Assembly (NCBI GenBank): GCA_002787235.1 | Contig: PCWG01000035.1 | Location: 1 to 64,000, forward strand | From: Nitrospinae bacterium CG11_big_fil_rev_8_21_14_0_20_45_15 | GTDB taxonomy: Bacteria > Nitrospinota > Nitrospinia > Nitrospinales > VA-1 | Direction of reading: 5' to 3' | DNA length: 64,000 nt | Shown: one piece after another, positions 19,781 to 29,130 of the stretch | Numbering within the stretch: the first letter of the stretch is position 1 | How the letters are laid out: every line of letters starts with the position of its first letter | Notes under the pieces: generated by a model | The model's input: the letters and a program-made list of their open reading frames with translations, nothing else | Told to the model about the DNA's origin: nothing | Database searches by the model: none | Translations under genes and position numbers: made by a program

Positions 19781-20050
19781 ATGTCATTTAACAAGGAACA
19801 GAAAACTGCAATTATCAACGAGTACAAATTGCATGATAACGACACCGGATCAGCAGAAGTTCAAATCGCAATTTTGACCACCCGATTGAACGATCTGACA
19901 GATCACTTCAAGAGCCATTCCAAAGACCATCATTCTCGCAGAGGTTTGCTGAAGATCGTTAGCAGACGACGTAAACTTCTGGACCATTTGAAGCGAGAAG
20001 ATTCGAGCCGATATCAACAAATAATAACCCGGCTCAGCATCCGACGATAA
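19781..20050 (+). CDS. rpsO: 30S ribosomal protein S15
   Basis: 89 residues, the canonical length. Conserved residues include [25 protein letters not shown] and the 16S contact region [26 protein letters not shown] gives a strong ribosome site. It is the primary binder of the 16S central domain. It lies 20 bases before pnp, the conserved arrangement. Confidence 0.98.
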   Translation: MSFNKEQKTAIINEYKLHDNDTGSAEVQIAILTTRLNDLTDHFKSHSKDHHSRRGLLKIVSRRRKLLDHLKREDSSRYQQIITRLSIRR

Positions 20051-20070
20051 TCAGACATTGGAGATAATTA

Positions 20071-22203
20071 ATGGAAAAAGTAGCAGTAGATATTGACGGA
20101 AAAAATATATCGATAGAGGCCGGAGATTTAGCAAGGCAAGCGGGCGGTGCCGTCGTAATCCGTCTCGGAGACACCATGGTTTTAGTGACTGCAACCATGG
20201 CAAAAAAAGCCCGTGAAGGTGCAGATTTTTTTCCCCTGACTGTAGACTACCGAGAAAAAACTTACGCCGCGGGGAAAATTCCCGGAGGATTTTTTAAACG
20301 TGAAGCACGACCCAGCGACTTGGAAACCTTGATCTGCCGCCTGATTGACAGACCTCATCGGCCCATGTTTCCAGAGGGTTTTTTGAACGACACTCAAATA
20401 GTCTGTATGCCTTTATCACACGACCTGCTGAATCCTGCCGACGTAATAGCCATCACCGGTACTTCAGCCGCCTTGATGATCTCAGACATTCCCTTCACGA
20501 CCCCACTTGCAGGGGCACGAATCGGACGTTTGAATGGTACGTTCATATTCAACCCAACGCATGCAGAAATTCCTTTATGCGACCTGAATATGATTATGGC
20601 CGCAACCGCCGACAGCATCGTTATGGTTGAAGCCGGTGCCACGGGCCTCAGCGAACAGGTCATGATGGACGCATTAGAGTTTGGGCACGAACGGATCAAG
20701 AAACTCGTAGAAATGCAACACGAACTACGCAAATTGCTCGGAAAAGAAAAAGCCGTCGTTGAGCCAGTTCAGGTGAATAAAGATCTCGAAGCCAAACTTC
20801 GAAGCGAGGCACTTGCACCGCTTGAAGCCGCAATGGAGATCGTTGGCAAACACGAACGAACTGACAAAATTTCAGCGATTAAAGATGCCGCAAAAGCCTC
20901 TTTGAATCCTGAAGGTGACGCTGAAATCGCAACACAATTTGGCAATCTGTTTCACGATCTCGAAAAAGAAGTCGTACGCCAAATGATCCTGAAAAAGAAA
21001 GTCCGCGTTGATGGTCGAAAACTCGATCAAGTTCGACCCATTTCAATCATGACAGGTTATTTGCCCCGTACCCACGGTTCGGCAATCTTTACTCGAGGTG
21101 AAACCCAGGCTCTCGTTACCACGACTCTTGGAACCTCTGCCGATGAGCAACGCATGGATACACTGGAATTCCAAGGCAAACGAACCTTCATGTTGCATTA
21201 CAATTTCCCGGCTTTTTGTACCGGTGAAACAAAATTTATGGCAGGTCCCGGACGGCGCGAAATAGGCCACGGCATGCTCGCAGAGCGTGCCTTGATTCCT
21301 GTATTGCCACACAAAGACAATTTCCCTTATACCATACGTATCGTATCTGAAATTTTGGAATCCAACGGATCCTCTTCCATGGCCTCTGTTTGCGGAGGAA
21401 GTCTCTCCATGATGGATGCCGGCGTTCCCATCTCCGCACCTGTAGCGGGAATCGCAATGGGATTGATTCAGGAAAAAGACGATATTGCCATCCTTTCAGA
21501 TATCCTCGGTTCCGAAGATCATTTGGGAGACATGGACTTTAAAGTCGCGGGTACGGCAGAGGGAATCACTGCCTTGCAGATGGACATTAAAGTCAAGGGA
21601 CTTGACAAGAGTACGATGGCGAAGGCACTGGAGCAGGCCAAAGAGGGAAGAATTCATATCCTCGGTGAAATGAAAAAAGCTCTCGAAACACCGCGTAACG
21701 AAATGTCCAAATACGCCCCAAGAATCGTCACCATGATTGTCCCGAAAGACAAGATTCGTGATGTTATTGGACCGGGCGGCAAGGTCATTCGTGAAATCAT
21801 TGAGAAGACAGGCGTAAGCATCGACATCAATGACGACGGTGTGGTTTCGATTGCGTCTTCAGATGAAGCCGCCGCTAAAGCCGCTCAGGACTATATCGAA
21901 CGACTGACCCAGGAAGTCGAAATTGGACGCATTTATCTTGGCAAGGTCAAGAAAATAGTCGATTTCGGTGCCTTTGTTGAAATACTCCCTGGAACGGACG
22001 GTCTCGTGCATATTTCTCAAGTCTGCGACCGAAGAATTCGAAGCGTCAGCGACGAAATTCAGGAAGGTGATGAGATCAACGTCAAAGTAATAGACATTGA
22101 TTCTCATGGCAAAGTCAAACTCAGCCGCAAAGAAGCTTTGAAAGAAATGGCAGATGCCGAAGCAGAAGCCAAAGCTAAGGCAGAAGCAAACGCCGCTTCC
22201 TAA
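20071..22203 (+). CDS. pnp: Polyribonucleotide nucleotidyltransferase (PNPase)
   Basis: 710 residues with two RNase PH domains separated by a helical domain, then a KH domain (KIRDVIGPGGKVIREI, about residues 560-620) and an S1 domain (about 625-695, GRIYLGKVKKIVDFGAFVEI). The second PH core holds the TRGETQALVTTTLG and MDFKVAGTAEGIT segments that bind phosphate and metal. It degrades mRNA 3' to 5' by phosphorolysis. A short Ala/Glu/Lys-rich tail follows. Co-transcribed with rpsO and closed by a perfect terminator. Confidence 0.97.
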   Translation: MEKVAVDIDGKNISIEAGDLARQAGGAVVIRLGDTMVLVTATMAKKAREGADFFPLTVDYREKTYAAGKIPGGFFKREARPSDLETLICRLIDRPHRPMFPEGFLNDTQIVCMPLSHDLLNPADVIAITGTSAALMISDIPFTTPLAGARIGRLNGTFIFNPTHAEIPLCDLNMIMAATADSIVMVEAGATGLSEQVMMDALEFGHERIKKLVEMQHELRKLLGKEKAVVEPVQVNKDLEAKLRSEALAPLEAAMEIVGKHERTDKISAIKDAAKASLNPEGDAEIATQFGNLFHDLEKEVVRQMILKKKVRVDGRKLDQVRPISIMTGYLPRTHGSAIFTRGETQALVTTTLGTSADEQRMDTLEFQGKRTFMLHYNFPAFCTGETKFMAGPGRREIGHGMLAERALIPVLPHKDNFPYTIRIVSEILESNGSSSMASVCGGSLSMMDAGVPISAPVAGIAMGLIQEKDDIAILSDILGSEDHLGDMDFKVAGTAEGITALQMDIKVKGLDKSTMAKALEQAKEGRIHILGEMKKALETPRNEMSKYAPRIVTMIVPKDKIRDVIGPGGKVIREIIEKTGVSIDINDDGVVSIASSDEAAAKAAQDYIERLTQEVEIGRIYLGKVKKIVDFGAFVEILPGTDGLVHISQVCDRRIRSVSDEIQEGDEINVKVIDIDSHGKVKLSRKEALKEMADAEAEAKAKAEANAAS

Positions 22204-22217
22204 CAAAAGGTTTGTTA

Positions 22218-22256
22218 ACACGGCATCTCTTTATAGAGATGCCGTGTTCTTTTTAG
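22218..22256 (+). terminator. Terminator after pnp
   Basis: A perfect 12-bp stem (22218-22229 and 22236-22247) with a 6-base loop, followed by TCTTTTT. It closes the rimP-pnp cluster. Confidence 0.96.
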
Positions 22257-22282
22257 TTTCTACTTTTTCTTGAAAGCCTTTT

Positions 22283-22306
22283 AGGGGTCAAATCTCTATT
22301 TCATAC
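22283..22306 (+). repeat. Short dispersed repeat, copy 1
   Basis: A 24-base element beginning aggggtcaaatct matches 55217-55240 at 22 of 24 positions. Both copies are intergenic. It may be a remnant end of a mobile element; that is inference. Confidence 0.5.
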
Positions 22307-22351
22307 TAAAAAGTAAAAAATTACCGACGCCACCCCTCTCAAACTCAAGAT

Positions 22352-23110
22352 TTATTCCAGAGACAGGTTCCAGGATTTCAATTCGGTTAGAAATTCATGG
22401 CGCGTCAAATCAAATTGAACGGGTGTGATTGAAATATAATTGTCCGCAACTCTTCTGCAATCGGCATCTTCATCGACTTCGTCAAATCGCATTTCCCCTG
22501 CCAGCCAGTAATATACATTGTTTCGGGGATCGATGCGTTTATCAAACGTTTCAATCACTCTCGATTTTCCCTGTCGAGTTATCGCGACCCCTTTCAATTC
22601 ACTTTTAGGGACTGCAGGCACGTTCACGTTCAATGCAACGCCAGCGGGCAAACCTCTTTTCAATATTTGAGGTATCAAATTCCTGATGAATTCTGCAGAT
22701 GCCGAAAAATCGGGATTCACAAATGTATTCAAAGAAACTGCGATCGCAGGAATCCCCATGATTGCCGCTTCAGTGGCCGCGGATACGGTTCCAGAATAAA
22801 TGGCGCATGTTCCGAGATTTCCTCCCAGATTGATGCCGGAAATAACCAATTCAGGTGTTTCCTCTAACAAAACAGTCGTCGCCACTTTGATACAATCGGC
22901 GGGCGTTCCATTCACCGCATAGCCAATCAAACAGCCCTCTTCTTTAACTTCGCGAACTCTCAGGGGTGCTGAAAGGGTGATGGCATGCCCCATTGCGCTT
23001 TGTTCTACTTCGGGCGCAACGATCATCACATCATATACTTTAGCCAGTTCGCGCCACAGAATCTGAATTCCATCTGCGTTGAAACCATCGTCGTTGGATA
23101 AAAGAATCAT
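22352..23110 (-). CDS. surE: 5'/3'-nucleotidase SurE
   Basis: 252 residues with the family's start MILLSNDDGFNADGI (metal ligands D7/D8), a conserved Ser-Asn region and the loop SGINLGGNLGTC. SurE hydrolyses nucleoside monophosphates and acts in stationary-phase stress. Its ATG lies 9 bases after the stem of the peroxiredoxin terminator, so it is probably read from its own promoter or by readthrough. Length and motifs are standard. Confidence 0.94.
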   Translation of the reverse strand: MILLSNDDGFNADGIQILWRELAKVYDVMIVAPEVEQSAMGHAITLSAPLRVREVKEEGCLIGYAVNGTPADCIKVATTVLLEETPELVISGINLGGNLGTCAIYSGTVSAATEAAIMGIPAIAVSLNTFVNPDFSASAEFIRNLIPQILKRGLPAGVALNVNVPAVPKSELKGVAITRQGKSRVIETFDKRIDPRNNVYYWLAGEMRFDEVDEDADCRRVADNYISITPVQFDLTRHEFLTELKSWNLSLE

Positions 23111-23112
23111 AA

Positions 23113-23147
23113 TAAAAAGGGGCGGTACCTTTCAAGGTAACCGCCCC
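23113..23147 (-). terminator. Terminator after peroxiredoxin
   Basis: Arms 23119-23131 and 23136-23147 form a strong G/C-rich stem (ggggcggt/accgcccc core) with a T run on the minus strand (A run 23114-23118). It terminates the minus-strand peroxiredoxin transcript just upstream of surE. Confidence 0.85.
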
Positions 23148-23172
23148 AAAAACAAAGCCTTATTTTAATAGA

Positions 23173-23760
23173 TCAATTGTGTTTTTCAAAATAGGTTTTG
23201 GAACCTTTTGGATCAGGCTTCATTCCGTCCGAACCCTTGCTCCAGTTGGCTGGACAAACCTCACCATTGTTCTCAAAAAACTGAAGCGCATCTACCATTC
23301 TCAGTGCTTCGTCGATGTTGCGACCCAAAGGCAGATTATTGACAACTTGATGTTGTACAACACCCGCTTTATCGATCAAAAACAAACCTCGGAAGGCGAT
23401 CCCGGCTTCGTGCATAACGCCATAATCACTGGTGATTTTTTTAGTGATATCTGCGATGAGAGGATATTTGATTTCACCCAATCCACCTTGTTTTCGATCC
23501 AAATTACGCCACGCCAAATGCGAAAATTGACTGTCGATGGAAACACCCAGAACAGCAGTATTTCGACTCTCGAACTCAGCTATTTTGTCACTGAAACTGA
23601 TGATTTCCGTGGGGCAAACAAAGGTAAAATCTAAAGGATAAAAGAACAATACAACGTACTTTCCCTTGTAATCAGACAATTGAACTTCTTTAAAACTTCC
23701 ATCCGGCATAACAGCCTGTGCCTTGAAACAGGGTGCTTGCTTCGCTACCAAGGTAGACAT
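23173..23760 (-). CDS. Typical 2-Cys peroxiredoxin (AhpC/Prx1 type)
   Basis: 195 residues with the peroxidatic Cys C49 in [10 protein letters not shown] and the resolving Cys C169 in GEVCPANW near the C-terminus. Both are present, as in typical 2-Cys enzymes that reduce H2O2 and alkyl hydroperoxides with thioredoxin or AhpF. TAAGAGGAG lies just before the ATG. It is a single gene with its own terminator. No reductase is adjacent. Confidence 0.95.
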   Translation of the reverse strand: MSTLVAKQAPCFKAQAVMPDGSFKEVQLSDYKGKYVVLFFYPLDFTFVCPTEIISFSDKIAEFESRNTAVLGVSIDSQFSHLAWRNLDRKQGGLGEIKYPLIADITKKITSDYGVMHEAGIAFRGLFLIDKAGVVQHQVVNNLPLGRNIDEALRMVDALQFFENNGEVCPANWSKGSDGMKPDPKGSKTYFEKHN

Positions 23761-23918
23761 ATGTTGCTCCTCTTAAAAAAGATTTGGGTTTAATTTAAAC
23801 AGTCAATCTAACACAATTTACCAGCTTCGTTCAATTTTTGTCACATTCACAGCATGAAACAGTGCGCCTGCATGTCATGCGTGACCTGTGCATCTCTACT
23901 CATTGGCATGAATCAATC

Positions 23919-25259
23919 TCAATTGCCTGACAGTGTTTCATCAGGTTCCGTATTTTTCTCCGCTTTCTCTTCTTGTGCCCATTGAGCCCGGGCGATACGT
24001 TCTTGAATTTCTCGCTCCGCTTTTTCTTTTTCCAGACGTTTCTTCTTTAATTGATGCTCAATAATCATCTGAGGTTTTATTTTTATGGCTACAGGAATGT
24101 TCACAGCACTACAGGAATGGGCGCACACTCCACATCCTGTGCAGATATTTTTATGTATGGTGGGCTGGTTGTCCTGATTTTGGGTGATCGCACCCGGAAT
24201 CGGGCAATCAATCACACATTGCTGGCAAAAGGTATCGCCATAAGCCTGACATCGGTGTTTGTCCAGGATAGCGTAGCCCATTTTAACATCTGCGGGGCTA
24301 TCCAAAGGCTCCAGTGCTCCATCTGGACAAGCGGATATACAGGGCAATCCATCACACATGACACAGGGATTTTTCAATGGTTCGATATAAGGCGTGCCCA
24401 TGATGAAGAATCCCATCTTTTTGGGAACCTTTTTAATCGCGTCTTTGGGGCAGGCGTGAATGCATTTGTCGCATCTTGTGCATGCGTTCAAAAAATCTTT
24501 TTCTGACAGGGCTCCCGGTGGGCGTATGAGAGGGATTCTCTTGGTGATCTTGTCGACCGTTTCGTTGACTCGATCTATTTTGCTTTGCACAGAATCCATT
24601 GCGGGTTTTGCAAAAAAATGGATGCCCTGCTTCAACAAATTCCGTCGATCGTATTCCGCCTCGGGTTCCTCTTGGACAATCTCCTCTTCGGGCTCTTCTT
24701 CATACGATTCGTGCATGGCAGAGCGCGCATTTTCTGCAAAGCCAGCCACTGCAGGAGCCACATCCTCGGAAACTTCTTCGGAAACTGATTTTTTTCCCGG
24801 TCGGATTTTGTCCACCATCCTTCTAAAGAATCCTTTTTGCACAGCGGGCTCTTCCGGCTCTTCTTCCAATACGGCTATGGATTCCTGTTGTTGTTGTTCA
24901 TCTCCTTCTGCACACTCTTCGAGTTCAGCAGAATCTTCAGTACGATCTTTGCCCTTCCTTTTTGTTTTACGTTTTTTCTCTTCCTCTTCTTCAACGGCTT
25001 CGGCAAATTCGCCCACGCGCATGAACGAAAACAGATCACGCCGGGACATTTCTCTTTGCTCGTCGTTCTTTTTCTTGATTTCCGCCCGGTTGGCATTGGA
25101 TATGGCATCATGATCCAATGACAAAACATCACCCGAACCGCTGGAGTGATCGCCTTTTTGGTCTTCGTCAATGTGTGACTGATCCCAGCCAGGCATCCGC
25201 TTGGGAGCGACTTTTTTATTCTTGAACGTTTTTTTATCGAGTTTATAACGAAAGCGCAT
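23919..25259 (-). CDS. Ferredoxin-type protein with four 4Fe-4S motifs and charged N-terminus
   Basis: 446 residues. The C-terminal half (about 255-400) has four Cys clusters: CTRCDKCIHACP, CVMCDGLPCISACP, CQAYGDTFCQQCVIDCP and CTGCGVCAHSC, an arrangement like NapG/MauM proteins. The first 200 residues are highly charged (Glu/Lys-rich) and contain two Arg-Arg segments, SRRDLFSFM (about 72) and DRRNLLKQG (about 204), which resemble the N-terminal signature of Nap ferredoxins but sit internally. A charged tail follows the clusters. Likely a cytoplasmic or membrane-associated electron carrier; partner unknown. It lies behind an unknown gene in the same direction. Confidence 0.8.
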   Translation of the reverse strand: MRFRYKLDKKTFKNKKVAPKRMPGWDQSHIDEDQKGDHSSGSGDVLSLDHDAISNANRAEIKKKNDEQREMSRRDLFSFMRVGEFAEAVEEEEEKKRKTKRKGKDRTEDSAELEECAEGDEQQQQESIAVLEEEPEEPAVQKGFFRRMVDKIRPGKKSVSEEVSEDVAPAVAGFAENARSAMHESYEEEPEEEIVQEEPEAEYDRRNLLKQGIHFFAKPAMDSVQSKIDRVNETVDKITKRIPLIRPPGALSEKDFLNACTRCDKCIHACPKDAIKKVPKKMGFFIMGTPYIEPLKNPCVMCDGLPCISACPDGALEPLDSPADVKMGYAILDKHRCQAYGDTFCQQCVIDCPIPGAITQNQDNQPTIHKNICTGCGVCAHSCSAVNIPVAIKIKPQMIIEHQLKKKRLEKEKAEREIQERIARAQWAQEEKAEKNTEPDETLSGN

Positions 25260-25307
25260 ATCGATTGAATGGTTACTGGAGCGTTGAATTTTTAAGAACT
25301 ACTGACT

Positions 25308-25802
25308 TCAAATCCATCGATTCTCGTAAGCGATGTGCTGATAATCTTTCCAGTTCTGAGCGTTGGAATTTTCCAGCATGTACTCGTCTGCGGCCAGTAC
25401 CAGCGGATGACCTTTGTTTACGAAAGACTGTACGGTCGGGAATCGTAACATAAAAACGATGACGGCTCCTTTTGCCAGTTCCAGAATATTTTCGTCTTCC
25501 ATGATTTGCTTCAGAATTTCCTCGGCGTTATCGGCATTCACCTTTTGGAACAATTCCGCTGTCGTTGCTTCTAATTCAGGATGCGTATCACAGACCATAG
25601 CGGCCTTCAGTTGCCATTCCAAAATGTTTTGATAATCGACCTCATCATATTCGCCATCCATCTTGCCATCGTCCCAGCCTGAACCATCCAGAGTTCGCTT
25701 GCCTTTTTCATCTTTACGTTCAGCCGTTTCACAAAATGCCAGATTTGCTTCATCCAGAAGGATTTTGGCTATCGTTTCGGTGTTGGGTATTTGAGCCGAC
25801 AT
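25308..25802 (-). CDS. Unknown soluble protein upstream of ferredoxin
   Basis: 164 residues from the chosen ATG (SAQIPNTETIAKILL), which follows GGGAG at a long spacing; an ATG 23 codons upstream is also possible but has a less protein-like extension. The chain is acidic and mostly helical, rich in Glu, Asn and Trp, with no membrane segment and no domain I recognise. It ends 48 bases before the four-cluster ferredoxin gene on the same strand, so the two may work together. No function is assigned. Confidence 0.62.
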   Translation of the reverse strand: MSAQIPNTETIAKILLDEANLAFCETAERKDEKGKRTLDGSGWDDGKMDGEYDEVDYQNILEWQLKAAMVCDTHPELEATTAELFQKVNADNAEEILKQIMEDENILELAKGAVIVFMLRFPTVQSFVNKGHPLVLAADEYMLENSNAQNWKDYQHIAYENRWI

Positions 25803-26089
25803 AAGTTCAATTTGTCTCCCGCTACAGGTTTTATTTGAGTCCCTTCCCATTACACAGGCATCCCTATACATGAGGGTTGCCGACAGAGGAAAGACATAAT
25901 TGGAAATTCTTTTATGGTATCATCTTAACTTTACTTATCCCACCGAAAATTAAGGTTTCGATAGGTATTGGAAATAACGGGGGGTAGTCTGTTATCATCT
26001 GATTGTTAGATTCTTTGCCTGGCTTTTTGGATTCAAACGGTTTGTGGTACCATTCTGCAATTATCCTGCTCAGCACTGGAAACGTGATT

Positions 26090-27907
26090 ATGAAAAAAGT
26101 GATGTTATTATTTCCGCCGGAATGGGTGCCAACCGCACCTTATCTGGCTTTGCCCAGTTTGACCGCCGTCCTGCGTCAAAACGGTATAGAAGTCGTCCAA
26201 AAAGATATCAATGTAGAAATGTTCGATCACTTCTTTACACGGGAATTCCTTGAGTTTGTTAAAGAAAAAATAAAGCACCGAATCGACGTTTTGAAAAAGA
26301 AGGAAATACAGGCGACGGCAACGGAAGAGGATCGGGGTCTTCGATCCACGCTCAAGGAATACCTGACGGTTGACTTTGAGCATCATATTCATAAGGTGAC
26401 TCGGGCCAAGGAAATCATGCGGTCGGAGGAGTTTTATAACGTGGATAAGTGCGAATGGGCCCTGAACGCGTTTCGTGAAGTCATGGAATTCATATCCATT
26501 GCCTATTATCCCGCCAACATCAATTTTTATCCTGTCGAAAGCAATCTGAATGTCTATCAGCCCTGGATATCCGGCGACCTTGTCAAGGCACCCTTCGATG
26601 ACACGGTCAATATTTATGCCGATATTTGCCGACGCCTTGTGTTCCCCTCTATTGACGAGGAGAGTCCCGATATCATAGGCATTTCGATTGGAACGCCCGT
26701 TCAGTTGATGGCGGGAATCACATTTTCCACATTGATCAAGAAACAATACCCCAACATTCACGTCACCATTGGCGGTAACATCGTCACTCGACTCAAAAAT
26801 GACTTGCCGTATAAAGCAAATCTGTTGGGCGATGCCTTTGATTCCATGATCTGTTACGAAGGTGAAAATTCCATCGTGCGGCTCGTTGAGGCCATAGACG
26901 GCAATATCCCTATGTCTCAGGTCACCAATCTCATTTACAAGGATGAAACCGGGCAGGTACACGTCAATGAATTGCATCAGGAGCGTGTCAGCGAATTGCC
27001 TCCGCCGGATTTTGATGGCTTCCCTTGGGAGAAGTATTTTTCCCCCGAAAAGCTGGTTCCCTATTTAGGCACGCGCGGTTGCTATTGGGGCAAGTGTACG
27101 TTCTGCGATCACGGTGCAGGCTATATTGACCAGTTTCGCGCAAAACACGCGGATCAGATTGTGGAAGAGCTTGCATTCCTTAAAAAGAAATACAATGCCA
27201 GGCATTTTCTGTTTACGGACGAATCCTTCCCGCCTGCTTTGTTCCAAAAAATTCCTGCAATCATGATTGAAAACAAACTCGACATTTTCTGGACCACGTT
27301 GATCCGCTTTGAAGAAAGTCTGCTGGAACCGGAAATCTGGGATAAAGCGGCGCAGGCGGGTTGTCGCTCTTTATATTTCGGGTTGGAGTCTGCCAATGAG
27401 CGCATCATCAAGCTGGTGAAAAAAGACACGAAAATTGATGCGGCGATTGTGAATCTATCTGAAGCCAAGCGGGTCGGCATCTGGAGTCACGTCATGGCCT
27501 TTTATGGTTTTCCCTCGGAAACAGAGGAGGAAGCTGAGGATACGCGACGTTTCCTTTTACAAAATCAGGATAAAATCAATTCCGTCGAGATGTATTTCTT
27601 TGTGCTTTACAAAAATGCTCCCGTTTTCAAAAACACCGATCACTTCAAGATCACGCCAGAGGTAAATCCCAATCACGATCTGGCTCTGGACTACTATTAC
27701 ACTCCAGAATCCGGTTTGACGGTCGAAGAGGCCATGGAGCGTTACCAGAATTTTTACCGCGACGACTTTGACCCCTGGGCGATGCGCATCAATGCACGCG
27801 AGCATGTGTTTTTATACATTACCCACTATGGAGCCAGCGACTTGCCCAATCTCTACGTCAAAAATCAAAAGGGATTGCGGGAACTCACCCCTGAATTGAT
27901 GATGTGA
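26090..27907 (+). CDS. B12-binding-domain radical SAM protein
   Basis: About 605 residues from ATG 26090 (KKVMLLFPPEWVPTAPYLAL); an in-frame start 29 codons upstream is less likely. Residues about 1-280 form a B12-binding-like Rossmann region, with an unusual helical insertion around 45-150. The radical SAM core starts near 320 with C331-x4-C336-x2-C339 (CYWGKCTFC), one residue longer than the classic CxxxCxxC. FGLESANERI and MAFYGFPSETEEE are typical downstream motifs. Substrate unknown; methylation or rearrangement of a lipid, pigment or natural product is possible. Its end overlaps the convergent lipid kinase gene. Confidence 0.85.
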   Translation: MKKVMLLFPPEWVPTAPYLALPSLTAVLRQNGIEVVQKDINVEMFDHFFTREFLEFVKEKIKHRIDVLKKKEIQATATEEDRGLRSTLKEYLTVDFEHHIHKVTRAKEIMRSEEFYNVDKCEWALNAFREVMEFISIAYYPANINFYPVESNLNVYQPWISGDLVKAPFDDTVNIYADICRRLVFPSIDEESPDIIGISIGTPVQLMAGITFSTLIKKQYPNIHVTIGGNIVTRLKNDLPYKANLLGDAFDSMICYEGENSIVRLVEAIDGNIPMSQVTNLIYKDETGQVHVNELHQERVSELPPPDFDGFPWEKYFSPEKLVPYLGTRGCYWGKCTFCDHGAGYIDQFRAKHADQIVEELAFLKKKYNARHFLFTDESFPPALFQKIPAIMIENKLDIFWTTLIRFEESLLEPEIWDKAAQAGCRSLYFGLESANERIIKLVKKDTKIDAAIVNLSEAKRVGIWSHVMAFYGFPSETEEEAEDTRRFLLQNQDKINSVEMYFFVLYKNAPVFKNTDHFKITPEVNPNHDLALDYYYTPESGLTVEEAMERYQNFYRDDFDPWAMRINAREHVFLYITHYGASDLPNLYVKNQKGLRELTPELMM

Positions 27908-28835
27908 GCCTGGTGCATTCAACGGGGGATTTGAAACGCACTCTTTCCGTTACGAGTACTCGGGGGATGATCAGCCGCAGAGGTTGCCGACTGACTTCCA
28001 CCACAGCAGGCAATGGTCCGACAAAGTCGCCATCCACTTGCATGACGCCATCCTCTCCACTCAGATTAACATTTTTTGCTGACAACATCCTTGCCCCCCA
28101 GGGAACGCCCGATCGGTTGATCGCAACACCCAGTATATCCCGGATACGCCCCCATGGAGTTTGACTGGTAAATAATGTAACGACAAAGCCTGAAGTTTCA
28201 ATATGAGCGGAGGGTGCCATGCAAAAGGAGCCTCCATAAAAACAAATATTGGAAACAACGATCCAGCTTGCGCTATGCGTGGAACCGTTGATTTCCGCTT
28301 GTATCACGGGGGACGGACCACTGAAAATTTCCGTCAATGCTGAAATGATATAGGCTCCGGACCCAAAATATTTTTTGAGTTTCTGGGAAACTCTGGACAC
28401 CACCCGCCCATCAAATCCGGCACCTGCCATCATAAGGAAAACCCGGCCATTGACCAGACCCGGGTAAATGCTGATATCCGCCCCACTTTGCAAAGTTCGC
28501 GCGATGCCTTGCGCCTCCATCGGCAAATGGATTTCCCGGGCCAGCACATTCGCTGTCCCAACAGGGATAATCCCCAGAGGAAGTTCGGAGCCTATGAGAC
28601 CGTTCGCGGCTTCGTTCAACGTGCCGTCCCCTCCAGCAACTGCCAGAACATCCCACTCATTTGCTTCAGCCGCGTTTCGGGCGATCTCTTCCGCATGGCC
28701 GGCACTTTGTGTTTCGATGACTTCGAGTCTTTGTGCGGTTTCTTGTAAAGCACACATCGTATTTTCAAACAAACGGGAGCCTTGACCGGCCTTCGGATTA
28801 CGAACCACTAAAATATTTTTTTTGGCTTGCATCAC
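27885..28835 (-). CDS. Diacylglycerol/lipid kinase family protein
   Basis: 316 residues of the DAGK-catalytic family (YegS/DgkB/LCB5 type). NPKAGQGSRLFENT (about 13-26) and the nucleotide-binding GGDGTLNEAANGL (G68-G69-D70-G71-T72) are intact, followed by PLGIIPVGTANVLARE. It phosphorylates a lipid such as diacylglycerol at the inner membrane. The C-terminal 23 bases overlap the end of the radical SAM gene on the other strand. It faces away from the LTA-synthase-like gene, which also handles lipid-linked glycerol phosphate. Confidence 0.9.
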   Translation of the reverse strand: MMQAKKNILVVRNPKAGQGSRLFENTMCALQETAQRLEVIETQSAGHAEEIARNAAEANEWDVLAVAGGDGTLNEAANGLIGSELPLGIIPVGTANVLAREIHLPMEAQGIARTLQSGADISIYPGLVNGRVFLMMAGAGFDGRVVSRVSQKLKKYFGSGAYIISALTEIFSGPSPVIQAEINGSTHSASWIVVSNICFYGGSFCMAPSAHIETSGFVVTLFTSQTPWGRIRDILGVAINRSGVPWGARMLSAKNVNLSGEDGVMQVDGDFVGPLPAVVEVSRQPLRLIIPRVLVTERVRFKSPVECTRLTSSIQG

Positions 28836-29130
28836 AACGTCAACATGAAACGAAAGAGGAATATTTCACACAAGTATTCATCAACACCGCTAAAATATAG
28901 CAAGGATTGATCATTTTGGCTAATCCTGTAAGAATAAAAACAAGCCAAAAGATCCTAAAGCTGGAAATTCACCACAAAACCGCGAAATATTACTGGAAGT
29001 GCCGTTGCCGTAAAAGCAATAATTGACCTGGTAGCCGTTTAACATAATATTTTTACAATCCTAACACGATTGGTTATGATAAATTTCTTGCAACGCTCAC
29101 AATAAACCACAGAAGAATACCCCCCACACA

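Noticed and set aside
23854-23985. Small Cys-rich plus-strand frame (starting MKQCACMSCVTC)
   Set aside because: The Cys spacing is eye-catching, but there is no ribosome site and most of the frame is antisense to the end of the ferredoxin gene.
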